Part shown: positions 31,813-46,000 of the stretch, in pieces
Position numbering within the stretch: position 1 is the first letter of the stretch
Layout: each line of letters begins with the position of its first letter
From: Solanum dulcamara
Lineage: Eukaryota; Streptophyta; Magnoliopsida; Solanales; Solanaceae
Length of the DNA stretch: 64,000 nt
Assembly: GCF_947179165.1 (NCBI RefSeq)
Contig: NC_077246.1
Span: forward strand, 69,660,421-69,724,420
Direction of reading: 5' to 3'
Program-made: the position numbers and the translations under genes
The notes under the pieces: model-generated
What the model saw: only the letters and a program-made list of their open reading frames with translations
Databases searched by the model: none
Told to the model about the DNA's origin: nothing

Positions 31813-33840
31813 AATGCACAAAAAAGAAGAAGTCAAACACCAAGAAAACATAAAAGCAGAAACATAACTTTGGACAAGTTAGGAGAATTTTTTTTTACAA
31901 AAATAATAAACCCTATTCAATTTTTTTTTTTTTTACAAAGGCGATATATATATATTCTATCACTTGGAACCCATGACAAAATAGGATCCTCCTGCCGTGA
32001 TTTACTGTTATTATTTCATCGTACAAATAAAGAAATAATTAATATATAATATTTAATTGATTTTAAAGGCCTAAATATTAGGAAAATACTTAAAGTACTT
32101 TAAATATTTTAAAAAATGATGAAAAGATAGTTTTGTCTAAAGCGAAGTTTTTTTAATGAATGGGCAAAATATTTGATTCAATAATACAATCTAAATAGTA
32201 AGGTACATGAAAAATGAATTACATTGTATATGAGCATAATAAACAACAACAACATACCAGTGAAATCCCACAAGTGGGATCTGAGGAGATGTGATGTACG
32301 CAGACCTTACCATTATCTCATGAAAATAGAGAGGTTGTTTTCGAAAGACCCTCGTCTCAAAAGTCATAGTACCAAGAAAAAGATAAAAACACAATAATAA
32401 TAATACAACACAATTATTTTATAAATTAACAATAACGTAAGAGATAAAGTGACATTTATTTTCGTATTCGATTATAATTGTGTAAACATAACAAACAATT
32501 GCTTCTACTCACGTCAATTAGGATCCAACATTATTTGGAAACTTAGGATTCGTATTTTAGGTAGTATATTTTTCCTCTGAATTAACTTAAATTACATTCA
32601 CCAAAACATTAATTATTCTTATTATATATTTTATTTCAGAAGTCCCTTTCTAATTCTTTTTTTTATATATTTTATTTTAGAATTTTTTTTTTAATGCTTC
32701 TTTTCATATATTTTAGTAGTCTTCATTGATTCTCCTAATATCTATTACCATATATTTTAGAACTTTTTAATTTTTTTATTCGACATATATTTTAGGAGCC
32801 AATATTTTGAAGATAAATTAAATAACAAAATATATTATAAAAATAGTAAAAGACGATTTTGTCTAAAGCGATTTTTTTAATAAAGGACAAAAGTTCAAAC
32901 AACATTTTCTAAGGACCTTCATGCTTTTAATATAGTATAGATATAGATAAATACTTGCAAAAATAATAATCTAAACAGTGTCCTCTCGAGTATCCAATCA
33001 TTTTTTTGTTTTCGAGTGTTCTTAGTTTATTATAAAGCACTAAAAATTGTTGATTTTCTTTTTTTGTATGACTACTAAAATAAAATGTTAGATAATTTTC
33101 ACCTCATGAACATTGAAACTACATACAATTGATCCCGAAAAAAATAATCACATTAGTAAAATAAAAAAGGATATTTTGTCAAAATCTCATATATAACTTT
33201 ACAAATATTAATATTTATTTATTGGTGTTTCAACACTTTTATCTTTTCTATGGAATACAAGTGCTCCTATTCATCCTAAAAATGGATGATATACCTTGAT
33301 TATATAACAAAATAATTTATCCGTGCTAACAAAGTATGTCATCAAAACTAATATTTAAGTTTAACACTTTAATTTTTGCTATAAATTGGAACGAAACAAA
33401 GAATATTATTGAACAAATCAACCAAAATCGAAACCATTTTGATCAAAAAAATTCAATTAAACAGTTATATTGAATATATCATATTACTTATTTTAACCAA
33501 CATATATAATTCCCCTATTAGCTCTTCTAGCTAGACATCTTCGATTCTTAGATCAACTTAATCAACCACAAAAATTTGCTCGTTAATAATTATGACAAAA
33601 TTTAATTTAATATCATATATTAAATCATTTATTTTATCAAAAAAAATAAATTTAATTATCTCGTAATTTTATAGTACTATTCAAGAAAAAGTTTATTGTA
33701 TCTATCTCAACTCAAATTATTAAAAAAATTATTTTAAAACTTTTAATATACTATACGAAGCACGAATAAATACACTATATCAGATATAAATTTTCTTAAA
33801 ATAGGTAATAATATAATCAAATGGCCTATTTTGATTCAAT
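31813..33840. other. AT-rich intergenic stretch with SINE and Helitron-like pieces
   Basis: No gene is supported. A SINE lies at 32,232-32,370. From 32,570 to 32,950 TTATATATTTTAGAAC-type units end in TTTTAATATAGTATAGATATAG, which on the minus strand reads as a TCTATATCTATACTATATT Helitron-like 5' end. About 33,640-33,800 matches the 13,815-13,980 block upstream of copy B. Confidence 0.45.
32232..32370 (-). mobile_element. Solanaceae SINE (Au/SolS type)
   Basis: Minus-strand reading: GAGGGTCTTTCGAAAACAAC, CTCTCTATTTTCATGAGATA, GGTAAGGTCTGCGTACATC, GATCCCACTTGTGGGATTTC, and finally TATGTTGTTGTTG. All main parts of the SINE body and tail are present; the tRNA-like head seems missing. I could not define a target duplication. 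Confidence 0.75.
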
Positions 33841-33859
33841 GGCGGCTGGACACATCAGA

Positions 33860-34028
33860 TACTGCGACTATATATATTATATGAGTGAATAATATTGCGA
33901 CTTTGGGAGTTTGGGTTTCTGTATTTAATTCTGATTTTTTATTGAAATTTCGGATTTTTTTTTCTTTGATTAAAGCGAGAAATTGTGATTTTGGATTGTA
34001 AATTAAGGAATTTTGGTCAAAAATTGAG
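33860..34028 (+). promoter_or_regulatory. Upstream/leader region of MED15 copy C
   Basis: A TATATATTAT run at 33,871-33,880 is followed by sequence conserved with copy B (GAATAATATTGCGACTTTGG, T-rich run, AAATTGAGATGG at the ATG). A TATA box about 150 bases before the start codon fits a plant core promoter with a leader of roughly 110 to 120 bases. The transcription start is not visible. Confidence 0.45.
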
Positions 34029-37000
34029 ATGGATGGGACTAATTGGAGGGCAGCTCAGGGTCAGGGAGGTGGTGGTGAAGGTGGCGGAGCGGCTGCCGGA
34101 GCTATGGATTCCGGTGATTGGCGGACTCAACTTTTGTCCGATTCGCGTCAAAGGATTGTCAACAAGATGTAATATTTTTTACTTTTTTAATTTGTTAGAG
34201 ATTTTGGATTTGGAATCGAATTTTGAATTTTAGGTTTTTTTTTGTGTTTTATCAGTTTTCTGAAGAAACCCCATTTAGTTAGAAGTATTGATTAATCAAT
34301 CTGATACATGTTTTTTCAGTTTCTTTCTGTTTTGTGGAAACTCATTTTTTTTCAGTTGTATTTTGGGGGATTTTTATTACTGGTACTGGGTGAGTTGATT
34401 GTAAGTTTATGCCCTAGATATTTCCAATTTTGATAATCGGTCAAGGGTGTAACATATACATACACTCTGGCCTCACTCGTGGGATTACACTAGTACGTTG
34501 TTGTTATTGGGTGTGGGGGAGGTGTCGTTGTGGTCATCAGTCAAGGAACTAGTTCAAGTGGGAAGAACTGGTTTCACTCACTGTGCTTTATATTCTGTTT
34601 TAGATATGTCGATATGGAAGGTGGTTGTTTGAGATAATTGGATTATAACTACTTATCTTTGTTTAGAGGAAACAAGGTTTAGTCTTTTGTAGCAAGGCGT
34701 AATGTCGAATTATTTTAATATATTTGAGAAGCATTTATCTAGATTGTGCTCTTATCAAGACTTTGTATTAGATATATCAAAAGGACAGAATGTTGCTGGA
34801 GCTAATTGGATTATAACTATTGATATTTGTTTAGAGGAAATAAGATTTAGTCTTTTGTAGCAGGATGTGATGTTGAATTATTTTTATTATATTTGAGAAG
34901 TATCTATCTAGAATGTGCTCTTATCTAGAGTTTATGTTGATCTTTTGTTCATATGGTTGTATAGAATGGAGACCTTAAAGAGGCATCTTCCTGTCTCGGG
35001 GCAAGAAGGAGTACAGGAGCTTAAGAAAATTGCTGTGAGGTTTGAAGAAAAGATCTATTCTGCTGCTACAAGTCAGGTATGTAGTCTAAACTTGTTTCTA
35101 TTTGTTCGAATTGTAAAGAAAAGATCCAATGTGGGACTCTTGATGCAATTTGTTCTCTAAGACCATATAAGGAAACCACTCATCCCTTTTTCATCCGATG
35201 TGTGGGACTCTTGATGCAATTTGTTCTCCAAGACCATATAAGGAAACCATCCCTCCCCTTTTCAACCGATGTGGGACTCTTGATGCAATTTGTTCTCCAC
35301 TTCATTGATGTATTTCCTGCTTGTATAAACTTGCATTTGTCTTTCCAATCATCTAGACACGTTGTATTAGGGATGGCAACTGGAGCGGTACGGTGCGGTT
35401 TCAGGGCAAACCCGCATAAACCTGCAAAGGTTTCGACCCCTCCACCCGTATCATTATGTTTATGTAGAATTTCGCACTTTGAAACGAACACATATCACTA
35501 TTTTAGCATTTTTACTAAGACATTACTGTCATTAAAAATAAATAAATTGGATACACTTATATTTGCTCTCATCAATGTTCTTATAATAGGGAAATGGAAG
35601 AGCGAGATACTATATGTCAGTTCATCTTAAGCATGAGATCAGTAAATTTTATTAATTGATAATATATTTATGTAAAATTACCCATCACAGTGATGATAAG
35701 AACATAAAAAAAAGGGTTAACTCTGCATATTGACATGTTTTTCTCATATGTAATTTTTTTTTTAATAAAGGTAAAGTTGTATTCCTCAGCAATTAAGGTT
35801 ATCCTGGAAACCACCAAAAAGATTTACATGAGTGACCCAAAAAAAAACCAACTCAAAAAAGCTGCTACTAAACTTATAAAGAAGAAAAAAAGTTTAAAAT
35901 CTGTCCAGCATCCTCTATACCCTCCTCTTTACACCTAAAAAAGAAAGTCTTCATACAATGCCATTTAATCTTTTGCACTGATTCTGCAATATTTTGAAGA
36001 CATCTCTTGTTTCTTTCTCTCCAAATAGTCCACCATATAAAAGAGGGTATCATGTTCCACCATTTCTTCTGGCTCTTACTCCCCCCTCTCCTCACCCAGC
36101 AACTGAGAAGGTCATTAGTGTGTTCTGGCATTGTCCAGTTTGTGTGTGTTCTGCTTAGAAAAATGGTCCATAGTTGAGCAGTGACTTTGCAATGGAGGAA
36201 TAAATGGCTATTAGTCTCATATGTCTCATTACACAGTGAACAACAAGAAACTATTTGAAAGCCTCTTCTTTGTAGTTTCTCATGAGTTAGGCATGCCCTT
36301 CTAGCCACTAGCCATGTAAAGCACCTTGCTTTAGTTGGCACTTTATTGTTCCGTACCTTACTCCATGGTCCAGAGATTTCCCCTGGAAGTTCCTTCACTT
36401 TCCTATTGTACAATCTGCTGACTGACAACATACCATCCTGATTGTGTTTCCAAATCATAACATCTGCTTCCAGATTTGTGCCCTTGAAATCATCTAGTGT
36501 TTGTAGCATCTCGGCTACTCTCCCTATCTCCCAGTCATTTAGTAACCTTCTGAATCTTAAATTCCATCCATGTTCAGACCATCCCTCATTTACCATGGCA
36601 TCTGGAGAAGAGCTGAGAATATATATATCTGGATAGGAGGACATCAAGGAGTCTTGACCAATCCAGTGGTCTTTCCAGGAAAGAACCCTGGTCCCATTCT
36701 CCACTTTGTATCTAATGTTGTGCTGTAGTTGGCTCCATAAATTTCTGATAGTTCTCCACACAGAGACACCATACGTGTTATTCACCATATTGGAGCACCA
36801 TGGGCTGTTCTGCCCGTACTTGTTACTGATAACTTCCTTCCAAAGTGCTTGATCCTCTCTTCCAAACCTCCACAACCATTTTGCCAACAAACACTTGTTT
36901 TGTAGCCCCATGTTTCTGATCCCTAACCCCCCTGATCTTCTACTAAGCAAAGTGGTTTGCCGTTTCACAAGATGTATTCTTTTACCTTCCTTGATTCCTG

Positions 37001-40000
37001 ACAAAAGGAAGTCCCTCCTTAATTTATCAAGTCTTTCTTCCACTTTGGCCGGCATAGGGAATAGGGACATAACATAAGTAGGTAAGGAGTCTAGTACAGA
37101 GTTTATCAAAATGGTTCTCCCACCCAAGGATAGATATTGAGATTTCCAGTTTGCCAGTTTCTTCTCAGTTTTTTTTTTTGATAACCGAGAAATCCGTCTG
37201 TGGCCCGCCCTTTGGACTAACCGTAGCCTTCTAAACTCGGTGGATAATAGGTCCACCCCTCTACCCTTCTCCACTTAAATACCAGGCTTCGCTTTGCATG
37301 GTGTGGGGCTTGAACCTGTGACCTAATCCACAAATCCTCCACCCTTTGCCACTTGAGCTAGGCCCTGGGGGCTCTTATCAGTTTTTTTAATTATACCATC
37401 CCTTATCAATAGCTCTTTATGGTTATTTCCAAGTGGCATACCTAGGTAAACAGTTGGGAGTTTTTCAATTCTGCACCCCAAAGTGTTTGCCAAGGCCTGG
37501 ATCTGTGTAACCTCTTTGATAGGATATATACGACTCTTCCTCCAATAGACTGCCAAGCCTGAGACAGCCTCAAAGACTACCAGTATCATTCTGACAATTC
37601 TAATTTGCTCCTCCTTAGCTTCACAAAATATGACAGTGTCATCAGCATAAAGCAAATGACAAATCAGCATATCCACCCCTGAGATACTTCCAACTTTGAA
37701 TCCTTGCAGCCATGAGTTTTGAGTAGCCACCCTCATCATACTGTCGAATCCTTCCATGGCTAATATGAAAAGGAAAGGGGACAGAGGGTCTCCTTGTCTG
37801 AGACCTCTTTCTAAGGGGAAAAAACTAGTAGGTTCTCCATTTATCAGAATGGAGAACCTAACAGTTTATATACAAACCTCAATTCATCTCAACCACCTCT
37901 CACTATATATTTGTCAACACAAAATGGATATAGTCAAGTTATATGGAATTAAATTAAATAATTTCATATTTGAGTAACCGACAGAGATTCACAAAATCTA
38001 CTTTTTACACTAATTTTTGGAACTGACCACTACATAAAAATAATTTAGATCTAATTTTAATGTCTGCATGCCTAAGTAACCTCCACGAGGTAGGTTTAAG
38101 GTCTGCGTATACTCTATCCTTCCCAGTTGGTAAGGTCTGCGTACACTCTAACCCTCTCCATACCCCACCTAGTGGGATTTCACTGGGTATGTTGTTGTTG
38201 TTCTTGTTTAAACCACTAGTGGGATTTCACTGGGTATGTTGTTGTTCTTGTTTAAACCGCTCCTTTGAGATGCTTTACTTCATCCGAGGGCCAGACCCAC
38301 TTGTGGGGTTACACTGGATATGTTGTTGTTTAAACCTGCTGCATAGTTCTGCAACCCCCCCACCCCCGCACTGCATCAGTTTTGTTAAAAAATATTTGAA
38401 CCTGGACCGCATTTATCAACCCTATGTTTATGTATTTTAACTTATATTTATCTAATATTGCAGCAAGATTATCTTCGGAAGATATCTTTAAAGATGCTGA
38501 CCATGGAGACAAAATCTCAAAATCCTATGACCAATTCTATTCAGCCAAATCCTGCAAGTAGTGGTCAGAATGTCCTTGGTCCAGGTGAACAATGAAATTT
38601 CATGTGCTGTATTTCAAATAGGCAAATCTTGTCTGACAGGACGTTTTGTATAAACCTGATTACTTCTTTCTGCTGTTGAAAAGTTTGATCTTTGTAGCTA
38701 CTAAGTGTACAGGAAATTTTAGATGCTTGAACCATTGTGCTAATCTTTGAGTGATCTATAATAATTTAGGTGACTACCCCTAATAAGTATTGTTTGTCCT
38801 CTAAGTCAGAGTCCTACCCTTGCTCTTTCTCTACATTCTGACTATTACTTTCTTATTAGCTATCCAAAATAAGAGACAGAAGAAAAGCTTATCATTTACA
38901 GTACTACATACTCTTGTTTATTTGTCTAATAAGTAACTTAGTCAAAGTTCTCTTTTGTATTTTCGAATCAGTTTTCACTAAGCAATGGCTTCTGTTTCTT
39001 GTAGCTTAAACTACAAAATACGAGTTTACTTTTGCTGCTTGTTTGTATTTTCTTCTAATGTTATTATGTTTGTTAGTTATTTGAAAGCATCTTGATTGTT
39101 TGTATTTTCTTCTAATGTTATTATGTTCGTTAGTTATTTGAAAGCAGCTTGACTGGTTTCTTTTTGATTCATTTCTGTAGGATCCCACAGCATGCAATCC
39201 CAACTTAACAGCCAAGCACAGCAACTTCCTGTACCTATGGTGGCCAATCAAACTCAAACACGACAACCACTGTTGCAGCAAAACATTCAGAACAACATGG
39301 CATCAACTGGGCTGCAAAATTCTGCTAGCTTGGCTCCCGCACTTCCTCCTGTGAGTAATTTGACGCAGGGTACCATGCCAAATGTCGTGGGCCAGAATTC
39401 TAATTTGCAAACCATGCAAAACATGCCAAATGTTGGTCAAAACTCAGTAGGAAATGCCATTGGGCAAGGCATGCCTTCTAATATGGTTGCTAATTCTCAG
39501 AGGCAGATGCAGGGAAGACAACAACAGGTTGTTTCTCAACAGCAACAGCAGCAGTCTCAGACAACACAGCAATATCTTTACCAGCAGCAACTGCATCATC
39601 ATCAAATGATGAAGCAGAAATTTCAGCAGGGAAGCACGTCACAGTCCTTGATGCAATCTCACATGCAGCAGCAACAGCCGCAGGAGCAGCAGCAACAACA
39701 ACCACAGCAGCAACAAAACCTTCTACAACCTACTCAGACACAACCTTCTCAGCAAGCTATGATGCAACCTTCTTCAATACAATCAACATCTTTGTCCAAC
39801 CTTCAGCAGAATCAACAGTCAACTCAATCTGTACTTCACCAACGGCAACAATCAGTTATGAGACAGCAGCAGGCTCCCATGGTTCATCAACAGCAATCAT
39901 CAATGCTACAGCAACCAATTTTACCAGCTCAACAGCACCAACAACAGCAGCAGCAGCAGCAGCAGCAGCTGATTGCACAACAGACAAATGTTTCAAATCT

Positions 40001-43000
40001 CCAGCAGAACCAATTGATGGGTCAACCGAACACAATGTCTGATGTGCAGCAGAGGCTAGCGGGCCAACAGAACAACTATAACAGTCTGCAGCAGCAGCAG
40101 CAGTTACTTAATCAGCAAAACAACTTTCAAAATATGCATCAGCAGCAGTTGGGCTCTCAAAGTAATATTGCTGGGGTCCAGCAGCAACAGCTGTCTGGAA
40201 GTCAACAACCCGGTAACTCTGGCTTGACGTCTAATCAGCACCCTATCCATATGATGCAACAACCAAAAATTCCTGTACAACAAAAAATGCTACAGAGTAC
40301 TACAACCTTGTTACCAAGTCAAGGTCAACAATCACAGTCTCAGCCAGCACAACAGCAAATGATGTCTCAGAATCAATCACAACCAGGACAGTTACAGCCA
40401 CCGGGTTTGCAGCAACAGACGAATCAATTGCAAAGGGAGATGCAACAGAGGCTTCAACCATCAGCCCCCTTGCTTCAACTGCAGAATGTAATGGAACAGC
40501 AGAAGCAGCTATATCAATCACAAAGAGCCGCACCAGAAGCCTCATCAAGTATGTTTTTTTCTTAATCAAAGCTTTCAATTAGGTCTCATAAATCATTCTT
40601 TAGCAGTTTTTCATTCATAGGTATTTCCACCTTTCATGCCTTATGTGTGTGAAGGTATCTACACTATTTTAACCACTGGTTTACATTTTTTCTAAATGTA
40701 AAAATGACTAGTCTTTGAGTGGTGGCATGTCACCAAGTGATCTTGCTGTTTTGATCAGCTTAACCAAACTGTGATGGAAACTCAGAATGTGTGAGATCCG
40801 AAAGATGCATTTGATTTTCAATTAGATGGAATCTTAGTATATTTTTAAATTTATTGAGTATTGGTATACTACCAAATACCCAATCATCTTGGTCTAAAGT
40901 GAGAAACTTAACTTTTTTTCACAAGGACATTTGGATGACAACAAAAGTGTTATGAATATAGTTTCTCAAAAAAAAAGTACGAATATTAACTGAAATATCC
41001 AACACCTTCCATATCCCTAAACTTGCCTGAAATTTTAATGCTCTAAGGAGTCAAGTCCTTCAATATTTTTGTGCTATCCTTAACTTTTGGTTTATTTGTA
41101 GCATCTTTAGATTCTACAGCTCAGACAGGAAATGCAAATGCAGCTGATTGGCAGGAGGAGGTTTACAAAAAGGTATTATTTTTTTCAATGGTATTTCTAT
41201 CTGCACAGGATGTTAAAAACTGAGGAAGTTACTGATGAATTACTGGAAATTGTTGTTTTTGAAATTGACAAGTGAACTCTATTTTGATAAATTGACTGGT
41301 TGCAACAATATAAGAAGTAGCTTAATGCTGTGAAATATTTGCTGTGATTGATGGATTAATAGAGGAGTTTTTACCAAAATAAGCATTCGGCAAATTCATG
41401 GTCATACCCATTCCCGCAAGGCACTTTTACAGTGTTCCAATTTGTAGAAGAAGTATGAAATGAAGCATATTACAGATAACTTGTAAGAAATTGATTTATT
41501 CTCAATTGAGAAGTGAAGTACTACAACAACTACTACTATTCCTCAATGTCAATCAAGTTAGGGTCTGTTATATGAATTCTTGTTGTCTACGTCGCTTCAT
41601 TTGAGCCCTTCTCAATTTAATATTATAGCACTAGAAATTCCTTAACACTTTCTACTGGCATAATTGAGAAGCGAAGTAGATTTGATAAATTGATTGGTTA
41701 CAATTGTTTTTGATGAAGTGATTATAAACAGTTGAATGTTATTATGTATTATCTAAATTCACGAGGTAATATGTTTGTAAGTTCGGGTCAGGGTCCTCAC
41801 AATATGTCCCTAATTTGCTTTATTCCATGGAAACTAAAAAAATGATTACTATTTTGAAGGGTAAACCAATTCATGCATGAAGTATAAACTTGAATATATG
41901 GCTATTAGAAAATATTGTTCTTTGTGAAAAGACGCATTCATCTGAATTAGTTGGTATACTTTTTTTGTTTTTGTTTTTTGGGATAACACTGAGAAATTCA
42001 TTGTTTCCTGCTTCGAAATGCGGATGATAATGGGTCTGCCCTCTAGCCTTTTCTACTTAAATACCCGACTTGGTTTACTAGCTAAGAGTAAGTTGGAATG
42101 TTTTGAGTTCGCCAAGAATAACCATATAACATCAACATGCCTTTTTACTTCACTGTTTACCCTTGTTTTGCTTCCATTTATAATACAGGTGTAAAGTGAA
42201 AAAAAGAATATGATGATTCCACACTAAACCATATTATATCTCCCAAACAACTATAGAAAAGTATATTCTAATTCCTCCTGGTTGGGCTGGTCTATTATCA
42301 CATCTTGGAACTAGACCCTTACTGTGAGCACTGAGCAGAAATGTGTATCAAGAAGCTAAAGGAAGCAAAGCTCAGTTGTTTATTTTTTCATTCACATGTT
42401 GAATCATGCAAAATGGATTCTTTAATGAGCTTTAGTCTTCCTCTTCCACTTCCCTTTTAACCTTTTTATCTGGAAGGTTCTTTCATGAAGATTCTCTAGT
42501 TTGTTCTCTACTGCATTATACAGTTGATCTAATTATTACCTATCCACATGGGAATGCAGTTTTGACATTTGCACAATTGAGCTGATGCAAATTTTTAATG
42601 CAGATAAAGTCTATGAAGGAGTCATATTTAGCAGAGCTCAATGATCTATACCATAAAATTACTTCTAAAGTGCAACAGGTATGTCATCAACATTTTAATA
42701 CATTATTATCATTTCTGGAGCAATTCTACCAGCTGTATGGTGTAGCGTGCTGGATACTAGATTTTGACATAACTTGAGATGTTAATAGTTTTCAGAAATC
42801 ATTCTTCTTATGGGAACAGTACTTGCGATCATATATTTCTCCCTTACTTATCCTAAACCATTGCAGGCATTGCCCTCTAATTGCTTCGTCATAGTTCCAA
42901 ATTATGGTTTGACTCCCTTGAAAATTTTGTCAATTGACACACCATCATTTGCATATAGCATGCACCAAGGTGTACTGCATTTGTATTATATTGGTGTGGT

Positions 43001-46000
43001 CATCCATAACTAGGTAAACAAATACTGGTATCAGATTGATTTTATAAACCTATTGTTATTGGAAACTCCTCGTATCTCTTTGCATGTTTCTCACACCTAT
43101 TATAGCTCCTTCTTACATATACTCTTTGGCATTTCTTGTTGATACAGACTCCTTGATTTGCCCATAGGTAATCCTAGAATATTATCTAACTGAGAACTGA
43201 TGCAGAAAGCTCAAAATTCTAAATTCTCATTTTTGCATCTTTGGTTCCTTTCCTTCCATCTCGAGAAACAGTTGTATCATACTGGGAATACATTGTAGTG
43301 CGGTTAATTCCTTTTCATTTGCATCTGCATCATTTGTCTGTGTTGAAGCATTGTGTTTGATTGTGAGGTAGAGGTGGAGGACACCTTAAAATGAGTTATT
43401 TACACATATCTAGGTGGACACTGTTATGTAGATGCCATTTTTATGCTCCCTTCGGGTAAGGGTTCAAGGCCTCCCTAATTCTTCGGGCAAGGGCTTGATT
43501 TATCTAAATTTAAAGAGCACTGAAGTCAACATTCTGTTGAATTGGGCACCTCGCTACTATGTTGTTTGTCTCTTTATGTTCTTTTTCAGTGTTACTCCCT
43601 TTTTCTTTGCTGTGGGAGGTACTTGAAGCATGATTTTTGAAAGTTTGCAAAGGGCAAGAAACAGGACTGTGACTAAACTGATTTTTTTTTCCTGATTTTA
43701 AGCATGATTCTCTTCCTCAACGTCCTCAAAATGAGCAAATTGAAAAGCTAAAGGTGTTCAAGATAACGCTGGAACGCATTGTGCTTTTCTTGCGGCTTAA
43801 CAAGCAGGATATTCAACCTTCTCACAAGGAGAAACTGGTTTCGGTTGAGAAGCACATAAGTTTCTTTCTTAGTTCCAATAGGCCGCGCAGCAAGCCGTCT
43901 TCTTCTCCACTGCAGGGGCAACTTCCTCAGTCTTCCATGCAGCTTCAGCAACCACAATCTCTTGATGGTCAAACTAATCCATCGATGCAACCTGTACAGG
44001 GTTCCATGGCAGCAATGCCGCAGAATAATCTCACCAATTTGCAACATAATTCCTTGTCTGGAGTACCGACAATTTCCAACTCTCAGCAACACATGATAAA
44101 TACAGTACAACCTGGTTCCAGTGTGGATTTGGGACAGGGTAATTCATTGAACTCATTGCAGCATGTGGCTACTGGCTCTTTACAACAGAATCCTGTAAAC
44201 AGTCCTCAACAAGTTAACATAAGCTCATTAAGCTCACAAAGTGGAACAAACCCCTTACAGGCAAACCTCGGTTCCCTACAGCAAAATTCAAACGCCCTGC
44301 AACAGTCAATTCCTAAGCAGCACGAGCAGCAAATGTTGCAGAACCAGCAATTAAGACAGCAGTACCACCATCGGCAGATGCAGCAGCAACTTTTTCAAAG
44401 ACAGCAGTTAATGCAACAGCAGCAAGCGAAGCAACAGCAGACCACGCTATTGCCAACCCACCAGATGACACAGCTTCAACAGATGACTGATGCTAATGAC
44501 CTAAAGATAAGGCAGCAAATGGGAATGAAAACAGGAGTTTTACAGCAACAACAGGCAGTTGGCCAACGTGTTGGATCTCATCATCCCCAATTGAAGTCAG
44601 GAATATCTTCACCTCAACTCCATCAAGCACTATCTCCTCAGGTTACCCAACATCCTTCTCCACAAATTGACCAACAAAATATGTTGGCATCTCTTACCAA
44701 AGCTGGGACTCCCCTCCAGTCCGCAAGCTCACCATTTGTTGTCCCATCTCCTTCAACTCCCTTGGCTCCATCTCCAATGCCGGGGGATTCTGAAAAAGTT
44801 TGTGCTGGCCTTGGATCACATACCACAGCTGGAAATATAATGCATCAGCAAGCTACTGGTGCTTCTGCACCTGCCCAATCCCTTGCAATTGGTACACCTG
44901 GGATATCAGCCTCACCTTTGCTTGCTGAGTTTACTCCTTTAGAAGGTACACATGCCAATATCTCAGCTGCTGTTCCTGGCAAGTCAAGTGTTGAACAACC
45001 ATTGGAACGCTTGATGAAAGTGGTTTGTATTACACCATTCTACTTAATTTATATCTTCAGTAATCGCAATAAATCTGTCTTCATTTGATTTGACATATTT
45101 ATTATGTTCAGGTTAAAAACATGTCTGACAAAGCATTGAATTTGTCAGTTAGTGACATCAGTTCAGTTGTCAGTATGACTGATAGAATAGCAGGATCTGC
45201 TCCAGGAAATGGATCAAGAGCAGCTGTTGGCGAAGATTTGGTTGCTATGACAAAATGTCATCTCCAAGCGAGAAATTACTTTATGCAGGATGGACCTACA
45301 GGAACAAAGAAAATGAAGCGATATACAACTTCCAACGCTGTTTCATCAAGCAGCAGTTTAAATGATGGTTTATGGCAGTTGGATTGTTCTGAAGCACCTG
45401 AGTTAGAGTCAACAGCAACATCCATTGCCAAAAGACCTAAACTAGAGGTAATCTTCTGCTGCCTGCTTACAGGAAAAAAGTACAAAATTGCACATCCAAA
45501 CATAAGAGCTCCGTGGTAGACTAAATTGGTTCTTAAAAGAAAAAGGAGGTCCATTCAGGTGCACGTTAGAATTTGAAAAAGTGAAAACCGATCTTTTGCC
45601 ATGACCAGTAGAGAGAGAGAAAGAATGACCAAATGCAATACGGTGGAATATGTCCTGAAGTTTCAGCTTGCATGCAAACTGAAACTCAACTCAAGGTGGT
45701 TTTTAACTATCATTCCGTGTGTCTGGTCTTTCATTTAATTTATTATGTTTCTGCAACTGGAACTTCAACCCCGAACTACCACTTTTTGGTCTGTTCTGAA
45801 AACTTTGATAGTTATGGTAGAATACTATATGGGGAAACCAAACATTACTTTATGTGAATAAGACATGAGTTTTACTTCTTTAGTACTTTTGCAGCTTGTG
45901 AGTATGTCCAAGTACAAGATGACTGTCTAGAATCAAATAAATGCAGTATATTGAATGCTGTATGCAATCTGAGACTTTCAGCTGGCCACTCAGCGTGACT

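Larger units (their letters stand above)
35752..37864 (-). mobile_element. 5'-truncated LINE in intron 2 of MED15 copy C
   Basis: The minus-strand sequence starts in the middle of the reverse transcriptase at about 37,864 ([20 protein letters not shown], then [13 protein letters not shown]). It continues through the catalytic YADD ([18 protein letters not shown], about 37,640-37,670), the thumb region, and a C-terminal zinc-binding RVT domain ([38 protein letters not shown]). It closes with a T run at 35,752-35,763, the plus-strand image of its A tail. The endonuclease and first part of RT are missing. A SINE splits it at 37,160-37,375. It lies antisense inside a host intron, absent from copy B at this place. 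Confidence 0.85.

Noticed and set aside
35874..37274. 466-codon minus-strand protein as a host gene
   Set aside because: Its motifs are those of a LINE reverse transcriptase C-terminus with zinc-binding domain, 5'-truncated and with an A tail; its N-terminal codons derive from a SINE.
37306..37362. tRNA gene suggested by A and B box sequences
   Set aside because: The boxes belong to a SINE head; there is no cloverleaf with an acceptor stem, and the element continues with a SINE body and A tail. The same holds for 19,738-19,921.
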